Assembly (NCBI GenBank): GCA_938084055.1
Contig: CALKDK010000010.1
Location: 144,097-208,096, forward strand
Direction: 5' to 3'
From: an uncultured Luminiphilus sp.
GTDB taxonomy: Bacteria; Pseudomonadota; Gammaproteobacteria; Pseudomonadales; Halieaceae
DNA length: 64,000 nucleotides
Each line of letters begins with the position of its first letter. The first letter of the stretch is position 1. The notes under the pieces were generated by a model, which was given only the letters and a program-made list of their open reading frames with translations, did not search any database and was not told where the DNA came from. This document shows positions 8,570 to 17,853 of this stretch, one piece after another. The translations under genes and the position numbers were made by a program.

Positions 8570-9757
8570 TCAGCTATTCTCGGACTGGTAGTACGCCATT
8601 AGAATGTCCGCCACCTCGGGACGGGAGAATTCCGGCGGCGGCGCGATACCCTCGCTCAAAAGTTCACGTACTTTCGTTCCGGACAGCAGCACGAAGTCGT
8701 CTTTCTCGTGATCGGCTGCCTCCCGCATCATGACCACCTTGCCCAACTTCTTCGACCAGGCTGTGTGGTCGGCACTGAAGATTTCAATCTCCAGTGCACC
8801 CTCGGGCACATTTTCACTGAAAATAGTCTGGGCTTCGAAGGGGCCGTAGAAGTCACCGACTCCGGCGTGATCGCGCCCGACGATCAGATGTGAGGCACCC
8901 ATATTCTGGCGGAAAACTGCGTGGAGTACCGCCTCGCGGGGGCCCGCGTACAACATGTCAAAGCCGTATCCACTGACCATCACCGAGTTGGCTGGAAAGT
9001 AGACGTCAACCATCTTGCGGATACAGGCATCCCGGACGTCAGCGGGTATGTCGCCCGCCTTCAATTTTCCTAACAGCATGTGCACGATACAGCCATCGGC
9101 TTCGAGGCGCTCCATGGCCATGCGACACAGCTCCTCGTGGGCGAGGTGCATCGGGTTGCGGGTCTGGAAGGCCACCACCTTGTTCCAGCCCCGCTGCTCA
9201 ATTTCAGAACGAATTTCCACAGCGGTTTGAAAGGTGCCCGCAAACTCCGCACTGAAATAGCTGTAGTTGAGCACTTGGATAGGGCCGGAGAGCAATGTGT
9301 TGCCAAGCTGGGTAAATGTCGCCACGCCTGGATGGCCGGCGTCGTTAGTCCCGAAAATCTGCCCGGCCATGGCGCTAATTTGCTCATCGCTGACGGATTC
9401 CACGGTCTCGATATCCATAACTGCCAGGACAGGGTTGCCGTCGACGTTGGGATCGCGAAGGGCGACCCGGGAACCCACCGTCGCACCGGTTTCCTTTGTC
9501 AGGTTGATAATGGGAACGGGCCAGAAAAGACCGTCGCTTGTCGTCATGTTGGCGGCTACCGACAGGGCATCGGCAAGGTTCATATAGCCCCGCAGTGGGT
9601 TGAAATAACCCGCGCCCAACATGACGGCGTTGGCAGCCGCAGCGGAGTTGAGTAGCAGACTGGGCAGGCTCTCTGCCTCCCGGACAAGCTGTGCGCGCGC
9701 CGCATCATCCGCAACGTAACGGGGCTGCAGCGTGTCGGATCCATGGGGTTTGATCAT
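8570..9757 (-). CDS. sat: Sulfate adenylyltransferase, homomeric type
   Basis: ATP sulfurylase of 395 residues that makes adenosine 5'-phosphosulfate (APS) from sulfate and ATP. It is the single-chain Sat type, not the CysDN heterodimer of enterics. Seen: FQTRNPMHLAHEEL around residue 200, the nucleotide-binding QTRNPxHxxHE motif, with Leu where most family members have Arg; and VGRDHAGVGDFYG around residue 293. Length is normal for the family without the APS-kinase-like C-terminal domain. It lies 12 nt downstream of cysC on the same strand, so the two probably form one operon that turns sulfate into PAPS. Confidence 0.94.
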   Translation of the reverse strand: MIKPHGSDTLQPRYVADDAARAQLVREAESLPSLLLNSAAAANAVMLGAGYFNPLRGYMNLADALSVAANMTTSDGLFWPVPIINLTKETGATVGSRVALRDPNVDGNPVLAVMDIETVESVSDEQISAMAGQIFGTNDAGHPGVATFTQLGNTLLSGPIQVLNYSYFSAEFAGTFQTAVEIRSEIEQRGWNKVVAFQTRNPMHLAHEELCRMAMERLEADGCIVHMLLGKLKAGDIPADVRDACIRKMVDVYFPANSVMVSGYGFDMLYAGPREAVLHAVFRQNMGASHLIVGRDHAGVGDFYGPFEAQTIFSENVPEGALEIEIFSADHTAWSKKLGKVVMMREAADHEKDDFVLLSGTKVRELLSEGIAPPPEFSRPEVADILMAYYQSENS

Positions 9758-9769
9758 TGGGTTACTCCT

Positions 9770-10387
9770 TCAGGCGGCAAGAATGCCGCGCTCTTGCAGA
9801 TAATTGACCAGCAGGTCGACCTCGTCTTCGAGGCTCATCTGGTCGGTGTGCAGGTGGATTTCCGCAGAGAGGGGTGCTTCGTAGGGGTCGTCAATGCCGG
9901 TGAAGTTTTTGATTTCGCCAGCACGCGCTTTTTTGTACAGTCCCTTGGGATCGCGTTTCTCGGCTTCTTCCAAAGCGCAATCAACGAATACCTCAATAAA
10001 GGCCATACCGGCCTCGTCATGGAGCGCCCGAACCTGGTCGCGATCGGCTCGGTAGGGACTGATGAAGCTGCTCAGTGCGATGACCCCTGAGTCGACAAAG
10101 AGCTTGGCAATTTCACCAATTCGTCGAATGTTTTCTGTCCGGTCTTCAGCAGAGAAACCCAGGTTTTTGTTAATACCAAAGCGGATATTGTCCCCATCGA
10201 GACGGTAGCTGAGGTGGCCCCGTTCGAATAACCGGGCTTCCAGTGCCACAGCAATGGTGCTTTTACCACTGCCTGATAAACCGGTGAACCACAGTGTGGC
10301 GCCACGTTGCTTCATCATGCGTTCGCGATCGTCGCGGGTTATTTCGCCATCGTGCCAGTGCACGTTAGTGGCTTTTTGTTCGGTCAT
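9770..10387 (-). CDS. cysC: Adenylyl-sulfate kinase
   Basis: APS kinase of 205 residues, phosphorylating APS to PAPS. Seen: Walker [10 protein letters not shown] at residues 35-43, [16 protein letters not shown], the substrate loop FISPYRADR around residue 108, and [20 protein letters not shown], all typical of CysC. The start at 10387 rather than 10417 is chosen because GGAGAT lies 7 nt upstream and the N-terminus then begins [11 protein letters not shown], as in relatives. First gene of the cysC-sat unit and divergent from a LysR regulator, which is likely to control it. Confidence 0.95.
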   Translation of the reverse strand: MTEQKATNVHWHDGEITRDDRERMMKQRGATLWFTGLSGSGKSTIAVALEARLFERGHLSYRLDGDNIRFGINKNLGFSAEDRTENIRRIGEIAKLFVDSGVIALSSFISPYRADRDQVRALHDEAGMAFIEVFVDCALEEAEKRDPKGLYKKARAGEIKNFTGIDDPYEAPLSAEIHLHTDQMSLEDEVDLLVNYLQERGILAA

Positions 10388-10439
10388 GCTGTGATCTCCA
10401 GGGTAGGGCGCGCGCATTGTAGGGTTTGCCTCGCTATTT

Positions 10440-10468
10440 GTTAAACTGTTTTATCAGATACATTTAAC
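10440..10468. promoter_or_regulatory. Candidate LysR operator between cysC and lysR
   Basis: GTTAAA and TTTAAC form a perfect 6-bp inverted repeat with a 17-nt spacer in the A/T-rich gap between the divergent cysC and LysR genes. LysR-type regulators usually bind interrupted dyads in such gaps. The assignment is by position and symmetry only. Confidence 0.4.
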
Positions 10469-10507
10469 CAATTTTATTGATATACAAAGCTGCTAGAGGT
10501 GAGCCAC

Positions 10508-11407
10508 ATGGCCAGCGAGTCATTGCGCCTGACGCTCAGGCAATTAGAAATTTTTCTTGCGGTTGCCCGGGAGGGCACCACAGCAGGGGCGGGAATTTCC
10601 CTCGCACTGTCCCAGTCGGCGGTCAGCGCGGCACTGAAATCTCTTGAGTCCAACCACAACACGACGCTGTTTGATCGGGTGGGCAAGAAGTTGTCGCTCA
10701 ACCACACCGGGCGACAACTCGAGTCTCGGGCGCGGCAACTGTTGGATGACGCCCGTCAACTGGAGTCGGAATTGCTGGCAGCATCGCCCTCGGGCGACCT
10801 CAACATCAGCGCCAGCTTCACCATCGCCAACCACCTTATGGTGGACTATCTGGCGGCTTGGCTGAACCGTTATCCCCAGGCCCGGGTTGATATCACACCC
10901 GGAAATACCCCCGATGTAGTCCAGCGTGTCCTGGATCGTGAGAGTGAGTTGGGCCTTATAGAACATGAAACAACCCTGCAGGGTGTCGAACTTATTCCGT
11001 GGGTGGCAGATGAACTGTTTGTCTTTTGTTCGTCCGATCACCCGCTGGCCAGCAAGGGTAGACTGACCGAGGCTGACATCCTAACGGCCAGCTGGATCCT
11101 TCGTGAGCCGGAATCTGGAGCACGCCTGCTGTTTGACCAGGTCTTCTCCTCGCAACTGCGGCAGCTGCGTGTGCGTCTGGAGCTGAGGCACAACGAACCG
11201 ATCTTGCGTGCGGTGGAGCAGCAACTCGGTATTGGCTGTCTGTCTGAAAAAGTTCTGGCACCCTATCTGGCTCAGGGCGGACTGGTGGCGCTGTCACTGC
11301 CCCGCAAATTCAGGCTTAGACGACGGTTTTATTTCTGCCTGCGCAAACAGCGTGCCCACCGCCCTGAGGTCGAAGAATTTCTCGCGCTCTGCACCGCGCC
11401 GCGATAA
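10508..11407 (+). CDS. LysR-family regulator, CysL/YeiE-like
   Basis: LysR-type transcription regulator of 299 residues. Seen: N-terminal winged helix-turn-helix with LTLRQLEIFLAVAREG and SQSAVSAALKSLE, LFDRVGKKLSLN, and a C-terminal effector domain (ELGLIEHETTLQGVEL, IGCLSEKVL). The overall pattern is closest in my reading to the CysL/YeiE group, linked to sulfite/sulfur genes, but the effector is unknown. The ATG at 10508 is chosen because AGAGGT lies 7 nt upstream; the track begins at a GTG three codons earlier. It is divergent from cysC-sat, so control of sulfate activation is the obvious inference. Confidence 0.88.
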   Translation: MASESLRLTLRQLEIFLAVAREGTTAGAGISLALSQSAVSAALKSLESNHNTTLFDRVGKKLSLNHTGRQLESRARQLLDDARQLESELLAASPSGDLNISASFTIANHLMVDYLAAWLNRYPQARVDITPGNTPDVVQRVLDRESELGLIEHETTLQGVELIPWVADELFVFCSSDHPLASKGRLTEADILTASWILREPESGARLLFDQVFSSQLRQLRVRLELRHNEPILRAVEQQLGIGCLSEKVLAPYLAQGGLVALSLPRKFRLRRRFYFCLRKQRAHRPEVEEFLALCTAPR

Positions 11408-11414
11408 TCGCGCG

Positions 11415-12278
11415 TCAGCGCAAAACGATCAGGGGCGCAAGGCTACTCTGGATCATACGAATCGTATTGCTGCCTAAGAACAGGTGCCTTACCTTGGAGT
11501 GTGAAAATGCGCCCATGATCAGCAGTCCGACCTCTTGCTCCCGCTGATAAGTGAGCAGTGCATCCGTTACATTGCCCTCGATGACTCGGGGTATGACCGT
11601 GTAGCCCTCCCGTTCAAGACGCTGGCTGGCACCTTCAAACTTCGCCGTCTGATTGGCGTCTTGCTTGCCCACCATAACGAGGTGGCAGGGCAGGCCACCC
11701 AGCAGCCCCCCCTTGACGATGCGATCAAGGGAGCGTTCCGCGGTATCCCTGCCATCGTAGGCCAGCATAAAGCTTGTCGGGGGCGTGAACTGTGCGCCAG
11801 TGATGAGGATGGAGGTGTGAACCTGGCGGATCAGGGATTCAATGTGGGAGCCGAGCGCGCTGAATTCACCCGCGTGGTCGGTCCCCACCTTACCCACCAC
11901 CATCAGCCTTGCCTTGTTCTCCAGTTCCACGAGGGCTTCAACAAAATCACCGTGCCGGAGTAAGGTACGGATCGGCTCGATACCCCGGTCACTGACACGT
12001 TTCTCGGCTTCGGCGAGCAGCGTTTTGCCGTATTGGAGCGCCAGTTTGCCGCGCTCCTCGTCCAGTTGTGCCATCCGCTCCAGGAGTTCAGTCTGGGCAC
12101 CCAGGCCGATGGTGCCACTCCAGTCGTCAGCGCCATGCTGCGGGCGGCGTTCCAACGTGTGTAAGAGCAGCAGGCTCCGCTCAAGCCGGGATGCTACCCA
12201 GGCAGCAGCGTCACAAACGGCCAGCGAACCCACGGACCCGTCGATACTGGCGATGATCTGTTCTCTTTCAGTGTTCAA
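11415..12278 (-). CDS. Universal stress protein, two Usp domains
   Basis: Tandem UspA-type protein of 287 residues. The first domain runs from IIASIDGSVGSLAVCDAAAWVA to about residue 150 (ending in SLIRQVHTSILITG); the second begins TSFMLAYDGRDTAERSLD and ends with GLLIMGAFSHSKVRHLFLGS, the ATP-binding-like Gly motif of Usp domains. It starts with TTG only 2 nt after the sulP stop, with GGGAG upstream, so it is translated together with the transporter. Usp proteins beside SulP carriers are thought to modulate the transporter; that role here is inference. The gene is convergent with the LysR regulator, 7 nt apart. Confidence 0.88.
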   Translation of the reverse strand: MNTEREQIIASIDGSVGSLAVCDAAAWVASRLERSLLLLHTLERRPQHGADDWSGTIGLGAQTELLERMAQLDEERGKLALQYGKTLLAEAEKRVSDRGIEPIRTLLRHGDFVEALVELENKARLMVVGKVGTDHAGEFSALGSHIESLIRQVHTSILITGAQFTPPTSFMLAYDGRDTAERSLDRIVKGGLLGGLPCHLVMVGKQDANQTAKFEGASQRLEREGYTVIPRVIEGNVTDALLTYQREQEVGLLIMGAFSHSKVRHLFLGSNTIRMIQSSLAPLIVLR

Positions 12279-12280
12279 GC

Positions 12281-13771
12281 TCAGTGACTCCCCATCAATT
12301 TTTCGACTTCACTGGGATCGTTGTGTATGCCGAATTTGTCGACCACGGTTTCTGTTGCCGCATTCATACCATGGATGGTGACCTCAGCACCCTCACGGCG
12401 AAACTTGATAACGACTTTATCCAGCGCCGCGACCGATGTGACATCCCAGAAGTGGGCGTATGAGAGATCGATGATGACCCTTTCAACCGCCTCTTTGAAG
12501 TCGAAGGCGCCGATAAACTGTTCACTGGATGCAAAAAATACCTGGCCAACCACCCGGTAGGTCCGGGCGCCCCGTTCCGGATCAAACTCGCTTTTGACCA
12601 CCATGAACCGGCCAATTTTATGGGCAAAAAACAGCGATGCCAGCAGGACGCCCACAAAGACACCGATGGCGAGGTTGTGGGTCGCCACCACCACGATAAC
12701 CGTGCTGATCATTACGATATTGCTGGATAGGGTGTTGCGCCGCAGGTCCCGGACCGAGACCCAGGAAAACGTTCCAATGGAGACCATGATCATGACAGCG
12801 ACCAGCGCCGCCATGGGAATTCGCTGCAGCCAGCTGTCAAGGAAGACCACCATGATGATCAGGACGGTACCCGCAGTCAGGGTCGACAGTCGGCATCGGC
12901 CCCCTGATTTTACATTGATGATGGATTGTCCAATCATGGCGCAACCTGCCATGCCACCAAAAAAACCCGCTGCCACATTGGCGATGCCCTGGCCTTTGCA
13001 TTCGCGATTACGGTCGCTTTGGGTATCCGTAAGATCATCGACGATGGTAGCTGTCATCAGTGATTCAAGAAGCCCGACCACTGCCAGAGCAACGGAGTAG
13101 GGTAGTATAATCAGCAGCGTCTCGAGGGTCAGCGGGATATTGGGGATCAGAAAAATCGGCAGGGTATTGGGCAAGTCACCCATGTCGCCCACAGTCCGGA
13201 CATCAACGCCAGCGAGTATACAGACAGCGGTCAGGCTGACGATGCAGACGAGGGGGGAGGGAATGCTCTTGCCGATGCCCGGCAGGCGGGGAAAGAGGTA
13301 AATGATCGCGAGACCGCTCGCGGTGAGCACGTAGACCTGCCATGTCACGTCGGTCAGCTCGGGTAATTGGGCCATAAAAATCAAAATGGCCAATGCGTTC
13401 ACGAATCCTGTGACGACAGATCTTGAGACAAAACGCATCAGTTCTCCCAGATGGAGATAGCCTGCCAAAATCTGTAGTAGCCCCGTCAGCACGGTGGCTG
13501 CCAGGAGATATTGCAGTCCATGATCCCTGACCAGGGTGACCATGACCAGGGCCATGGCACCCGTAGCCGCAGAGATCATGCCGGGGCGCCCCCCGACAAA
13601 GGCAATGACAACGGCGATGCAGAATGAGGCATACAGGCCAACACGTGGATCTACCCCCGCGATGATTGAAAACGCGATCGCCTCGGGAATCAGAGCGAGG
13701 GCGACGACGAGTCCGGCAAGCAGATCAGCGCGAATGTTGTCGAACCATTCGACTTGGAGGTTGGCGAGCAT
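12281..13771 (-). CDS. SulP-family anion transporter with STAS domain
   Basis: Inner-membrane transporter of 496 residues: about ten or more hydrophobic segments starting with [20 protein letters not shown], the SulP signature region, and a C-terminal STAS domain beginning around residue 390 ([38 protein letters not shown]). SulP carriers move sulfate or bicarbonate. The pairing with a universal stress protein and the sequence type are like BicA-type bicarbonate carriers in marine bacteria, but the nearby cysC-sat genes equally suggest sulfate. The substrate is therefore open. It forms a two-gene operon with the Usp gene. Confidence 0.9.
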   Translation of the reverse strand: MLANLQVEWFDNIRADLLAGLVVALALIPEAIAFSIIAGVDPRVGLYASFCIAVVIAFVGGRPGMISAATGAMALVMVTLVRDHGLQYLLAATVLTGLLQILAGYLHLGELMRFVSRSVVTGFVNALAILIFMAQLPELTDVTWQVYVLTASGLAIIYLFPRLPGIGKSIPSPLVCIVSLTAVCILAGVDVRTVGDMGDLPNTLPIFLIPNIPLTLETLLIILPYSVALAVVGLLESLMTATIVDDLTDTQSDRNRECKGQGIANVAAGFFGGMAGCAMIGQSIINVKSGGRCRLSTLTAGTVLIIMVVFLDSWLQRIPMAALVAVMIMVSIGTFSWVSVRDLRRNTLSSNIVMISTVIVVVATHNLAIGVFVGVLLASLFFAHKIGRFMVVKSEFDPERGARTYRVVGQVFFASSEQFIGAFDFKEAVERVIIDLSYAHFWDVTSVAALDKVVIKFRREGAEVTIHGMNAATETVVDKFGIHNDPSEVEKLMGSH

Positions 13772-14047
13772 GACAAAGTCCGAGTTGGATAGGGGCGAGC
13801 AATATTCGTTGCGGGACCCCTCTCTGGATCAGTGGCCTGCCGGCGGATTCAGGATGGTGAGGCTCTCGGCCCGGCCGAATCCCCGAAGGGGGAGTCGCAC
13901 ACCGGATGCCTCCGGTCCCCGCGGCGCCCACAAACCGGCACCCTGAGGTCACCTGTCGTCTGCGTGGGCAGGGCGCCTGGCCGTGTCGTGATCTCGGTGC
14001 TTTCCATGCATAATGTGTGCCTAATGCGCAGCGACAGGAGCCCATCA

Positions 14048-15172
14048 ATGGAAGACCCGTATCAGACGATGAAAACCAGGTTGTCCCATGACGTGATCCA
14101 GGTGCTGTTACGTCTGGTGTTCCTGCTCCTGATTCTCTGGGTCTGTGCGCGCATCTTCTCGCCCTTTGCAAGCATTATGCTCTGGGCCTTGATCCTTGCC
14201 GTCACGCTCTACCCACTTCACATCAAACTGCGCGACTCGCTGGGTTGGCGCGACGGTCGTGCGGCAGCCTTGATTGGCGTCACTGGGCTGCTTCTGCTGG
14301 GTGTGCCGACTGTGTTGCTGGGGATGTCACTGGTTGAGCATGTCACGGATCTCCTGGGCCAGTGGAAGGCGGGTGCACTGACGATCAGGGAGCCCAATGA
14401 ATCGATTCGGGACTGGCCTGTGATCGGCGAGCAGCTTTACGTGGCCTGGCTTGCCGCCTCTGAAAATCTGGAAGCCGTGTTGGCGAGTCACGGCGAGGAG
14501 GTTCGCGCGCTCATCAAGCGGGCGGTGGGCGGCACGACCGATGTGCTCGCGACCATCGGTCTTTTTTTGGGCGCCATCGTTATTGCCAGTATCATGATGG
14601 CCTACGGTCAGTCGGGTGAGGCGGCACTGGGTAGGATCGCCAATACGCTGGTCGGCGGGAGCCGTGGCGCCCAGTTGCAGCAACTGTCGGTGGCGACAAT
14701 GCGCTCGGTCGCTACAGGCGTTATTGGTGTCGCAGTGGTTCAGGCCCTGCTGCTCGGCGTGGGATTCCTCTGGGCGGATGTGCCCGCCGCGGGTGTGCTT
14801 GCGGTCGTAACCCTTTTCATTGGCATTATCCAACTACCGGCACTGCTCATCACATTGCCGGTGCTCGCCTGGTTGTGGACGTCCGGTGATGGGTCCACGG
14901 CGATGAACGGCGTAATTACCGTGTACCTGCTGATCGCTGGTCTCTCTGATGGCGTCCTGAAACCCATGCTGTTGGGTCGCGGTGTCGATGTGCCCATGCC
15001 CGTGGTGCTGATTGGCGCGCTGGGCGGTATGGTGGGCATGGGCATGATTGGTCTTTTCCTGGGGTCCGTTATTCTCGCCGTGGGGTACCAGCTGTTGTGG
15101 GCCTGGGTGGAGCGTGAGACATCGCTGGCCGAGGATGAAGCCACGCCGCCGGTCCCCGGGGAAGCTCCTTAG
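14048..15172 (+). CDS. AI-2E family (PerM-like) membrane permease
   Basis: Inner-membrane protein of 374 residues of the AI-2E exporter/PerM family: an N-terminal pair of membrane segments (LLRLVFLLLILWVC, IMLWALILAVTLYPLH), a long middle soluble stretch, and a C-terminal bundle with LFIGIIQLPALLITLP and SDGVLKPMLLGRGVDVP, the family's conserved PxLxG-type region. The start at 14048 has AGGAG 7 nt upstream; the longer ORF from 13832 has no support. It is the first gene of a plus-strand operon with an outer-membrane efflux protein and an HlyD-type adaptor, which fits a transport role; its substrate is unknown. Confidence 0.87.
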   Translation: MEDPYQTMKTRLSHDVIQVLLRLVFLLLILWVCARIFSPFASIMLWALILAVTLYPLHIKLRDSLGWRDGRAAALIGVTGLLLLGVPTVLLGMSLVEHVTDLLGQWKAGALTIREPNESIRDWPVIGEQLYVAWLAASENLEAVLASHGEEVRALIKRAVGGTTDVLATIGLFLGAIVIASIMMAYGQSGEAALGRIANTLVGGSRGAQLQQLSVATMRSVATGVIGVAVVQALLLGVGFLWADVPAAGVLAVVTLFIGIIQLPALLITLPVLAWLWTSGDGSTAMNGVITVYLLIAGLSDGVLKPMLLGRGVDVPMPVVLIGALGGMVGMGMIGLFLGSVILAVGYQLLWAWVERETSLAEDEATPPVPGEAP

Positions 15173-15187
15173 TTCAAAGCGCGCCAG

Positions 15188-16753
15188 ATGCCCCCGAGAC
15201 TGAGCGTGTCGAAAAGGTACCCCTGGCCGGTGGCTGCACTCGCTGTGCTGTTGAGCGCGTGTACGACAGTCGGTCCCGACTATACGCCGCCAGATGACGC
15301 CTGGCTCGACGCTTTGGAGTTATCGGTCTACGGCGAATCGGTGACGATGGCGCCTGACAGTGACCTCGAACTGGCGACCTGGTGGCAGCAATTCGATGAC
15401 CCCGTGCTCGACTTTCTCATTGATTCAGCCCGGCGGGAAAATCCTGGTCTTAGGCTCGCTGGCCTGCGGGTGCTTGAGGCGAGGGCATTGGCTGCGGCGG
15501 CTGGTGCTGCACTGTATCCACAGGCACAGACGATCAGCGCCGATGCCGCCTACGGCAAGCGCAGCAGCGGCCCCGGTGAGAGCGGCTTCTCTACCTGGGA
15601 TGCGGGATTCAATATTGGTTGGGAACTGGACTTTTGGGGGCGCTTTCAGCGCGGAATCGAATCCGCTGATAGCGCTTATTTTGCCTCGGTTGCGAACCAG
15701 AGGGACGCCCAGGTCCTGTTGGCGGCGACAATAGCTGACACCTACTGGCGCTTCCGCATCATAGAGGCCCGCATTGCCATCCTGAATAAGAACGCGCAGC
15801 AGCAGGGCCGGAGTTATGAAATTACCCGTCAGATGTTTGAGGCGGGACAGCAGTCTGAACTGGACCTGCAGCAGGCCAGGACGCAATACCTGGCGACGCT
15901 GTCGACTTTGCCAGGGCTCGAGGGCGCTGGGTCCCAGCTGGTCAATGCACTCTCGGCACTATTGGGCCGGGGCCCCGGCGAGCTGCGCGGAGCTCTGGAC
16001 TCTGATGCTCCCCTGCCCACCGACCATACCGTGGCGCTGGAGGAACTCCCGGCGGTCTTGATTCAACGCCGTCCTGACGTGCGCGCCAGCCTGTGGTCGG
16101 TGGCAGCACAGTCGGCCCAGATAGGGATCGCGGAAGCAGAGTATTACCCGTCGATCGCTATCGGTGGCAGCGTGGGTTGGACGGGAAACTCGCTCCCGGC
16201 TGTGGACAGCACGGGTCTTTTGGGCGCGGGTCCTGCGCTTCGTTGGACCGTGTTTGACTGGGGGCGTATTGCCAACAGTGTTCGCATCCAGGACGCCCGC
16301 CTCCAGCAAACTCTCGAAGCGTATCGCAACACCGTGCTTAATGCGGCGAGGGAGATCAACGACGCCTCGATCGCCCTTGATAAGTCATCCGAACAGCGCG
16401 CTTTGCTGGTTGAGACTGTCGATGCCTCAGAGCGGGCGCTTGAGATTGCTACGACACGCTACCGGGAAGGCTATGCGGATTTCCAGCGCGTGCTCGATGC
16501 GCAACGTGTCGTCTTCACCCAGGCGGATCGCAAACTACAGAACGACGGGCAGCACCTGCGGGCTATTGTTGCAATGTACACGGCATTGGGCGGAGGCTGG
16601 CGGCCTGACCAAATAGATGACATGTTGCCTCCGGAGCTTTTGCAGCAAATGCAGGAACGGTCCGACTGGGGTGATTTACCCACAATTCCTGTGCTCGACG
16701 CGACACAACCACCGGCGACAGAAAACGACACTATTACGGAGCCCTCACCATGA
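15188..16753 (+). CDS. Outer-membrane efflux lipoprotein (NodT/OprM type)
   Basis: TolC-like outer-membrane channel of 521 residues. Seen: lipoprotein signal with lipobox LLSAC (Cys about residue 26), followed by TTVGPDYTPPDD as in NodT/OprM proteins, and two repeats of the outer-membrane efflux domain, including the conserved RRPDVRASLWSVAAQSAQIG in the second half. The C-terminal tail of about 50 residues after LGGGW is longer than in OprM. Ends in an ATGA overlap with the adaptor gene. Forms a tripartite export system with the next two genes. Confidence 0.92.
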   Translation: MPPRLSVSKRYPWPVAALAVLLSACTTVGPDYTPPDDAWLDALELSVYGESVTMAPDSDLELATWWQQFDDPVLDFLIDSARRENPGLRLAGLRVLEARALAAAAGAALYPQAQTISADAAYGKRSSGPGESGFSTWDAGFNIGWELDFWGRFQRGIESADSAYFASVANQRDAQVLLAATIADTYWRFRIIEARIAILNKNAQQQGRSYEITRQMFEAGQQSELDLQQARTQYLATLSTLPGLEGAGSQLVNALSALLGRGPGELRGALDSDAPLPTDHTVALEELPAVLIQRRPDVRASLWSVAAQSAQIGIAEAEYYPSIAIGGSVGWTGNSLPAVDSTGLLGAGPALRWTVFDWGRIANSVRIQDARLQQTLEAYRNTVLNAAREINDASIALDKSSEQRALLVETVDASERALEIATTRYREGYADFQRVLDAQRVVFTQADRKLQNDGQHLRAIVAMYTALGGGWRPDQIDDMLPPELLQQMQERSDWGDLPTIPVLDATQPPATENDTITEPSP

Positions 16754-17853
16754 CGACTAATGAAGAGGCGGCAGGCGCCAAAACGGTCAATCGTGGCGCT
16801 GGATTGGTTTTTGCATTCCTGATCCTTATTCTGACTTGGTACGTTGCGGCGGATCGACTCACGCCCTATACCTCCCAGGCGCGCGTCGAAGGGTTCGTCG
16901 TCGGCGTTGCCCCCAAAGTGGCCGGATTGGTCAGTGAGGTGAATATTGCCAACAACCAGTCGGTCGCGGCGGGTGACACCCTTTTTGTGATCGATGATTC
17001 TGATTACCTGATTGCACTGGAGCGGGCAGAGTCAGAGTTGCAGAAGGCCCAGCAGCAATTGGCCGCGGGTGATGCGGGCGTTGAGGCGGCCAGGGCTGGC
17101 CTCGATGCGGCAGTGGCAAACCAGGAAAAAAGCACCAAGGATTTTGAGCGGCTGAGCCGATTGTACGAGCAGGATCCCGGCACCATCAGCCAGCGCAGGC
17201 TGGAAATGTCAAAGGCCTCACTGGAGGCTTCGACGGCGCAGGTGGCCGCTGCACGTGCGGATATCCAGCGGGCAATCGACGCCAAAGGTGGGGATGATGA
17301 CGCGAGCAATGCCTTTCTGAAGTCAGCGCGGAGTGCACTCGCCAAAGCGCAGTTGGATCTTGCCAATACGCGTGTCCGCGCAGCAAAAACAGGTGTCGTT
17401 ACCGATCTCCGTGCAGAGGTCGGTCAGTTTGCTGGCGTGGGTAAGCCGGTCGTTACCCTGGTCGCCACCGATGCGGTCTGGATCAATGCGGCGTTCACCG
17501 AGAATAATCTCAACGCGCTCAAACCGGGCACTGAAGTTGAAATTCTGTTTGATGTTGTTCCCGGCCGCGTTTACGAGGGCCGTGTGCGCTCGATTGGTCT
17601 CGGGGTCAGTGCATCCCAGCCGACCCAGCCCGGTACCCTACCCAACATCCAGAATGATCGTGACTGGCTGCGCCAGGCCCAGCGGTTTCCGGTACAGATT
17701 GACATCAGCGATCTCTCGGATCAGGAGCTCCGGGAGGCGCTGCGCATCGGCGGGCAGGCCTCTATCGTTGCCTACGGTGATGCTCCTTGGTTACTTGATG
17801 CGCTGGCCTGGACCAGTATTCGCGTGCGCAGCATCCTATCCTATGCCTATTGA
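16750..17853 (+). CDS. HlyD/EmrA-type membrane fusion protein
   Basis: Periplasmic adaptor of 367 residues anchored by one N-terminal membrane segment (LVFAFLILILTWYVAAD). Seen: lipoyl/barrel-sandwich half motifs VEGFVVGVAPKVAGLVSEV and RVRAAKTGVVTDLRAEVGQ flanking an alpha-helical hairpin of about 130 residues rich in Ala/Gln/Glu, then a beta-barrel domain with the typical DAVWINAAFTENNL. Overlaps the gene before it by 4 nt and the next gene by 11 nt, so the three are co-translated. It links the inner-membrane DUF2955 protein with the OprM-type channel (inference from order). Confidence 0.93.
   Translation: MTTNEEAAGAKTVNRGAGLVFAFLILILTWYVAADRLTPYTSQARVEGFVVGVAPKVAGLVSEVNIANNQSVAAGDTLFVIDDSDYLIALERAESELQKAQQQLAAGDAGVEAARAGLDAAVANQEKSTKDFERLSRLYEQDPGTISQRRLEMSKASLEASTAQVAAARADIQRAIDAKGGDDDASNAFLKSARSALAKAQLDLANTRVRAAKTGVVTDLRAEVGQFAGVGKPVVTLVATDAVWINAAFTENNLNALKPGTEVEILFDVVPGRVYEGRVRSIGLGVSASQPTQPGTLPNIQNDRDWLRQAQRFPVQIDISDLSDQELREALRIGGQASIVAYGDAPWLLDALAWTSIRVRSILSYAY

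Noticed and set aside
13772-14047. Possible small gene between sulP and the AI-2E gene
   Set aside because: Several short frames exist but none has a ribosome binding site or domain; the gap most likely holds divergent promoters only.
17333-17842. Upstream extension of the DUF2955 ORF
   Set aside because: It overlaps the HlyD adaptor gene by 510 nt in another frame; the sequence lacks any family match until the Met at 17843.
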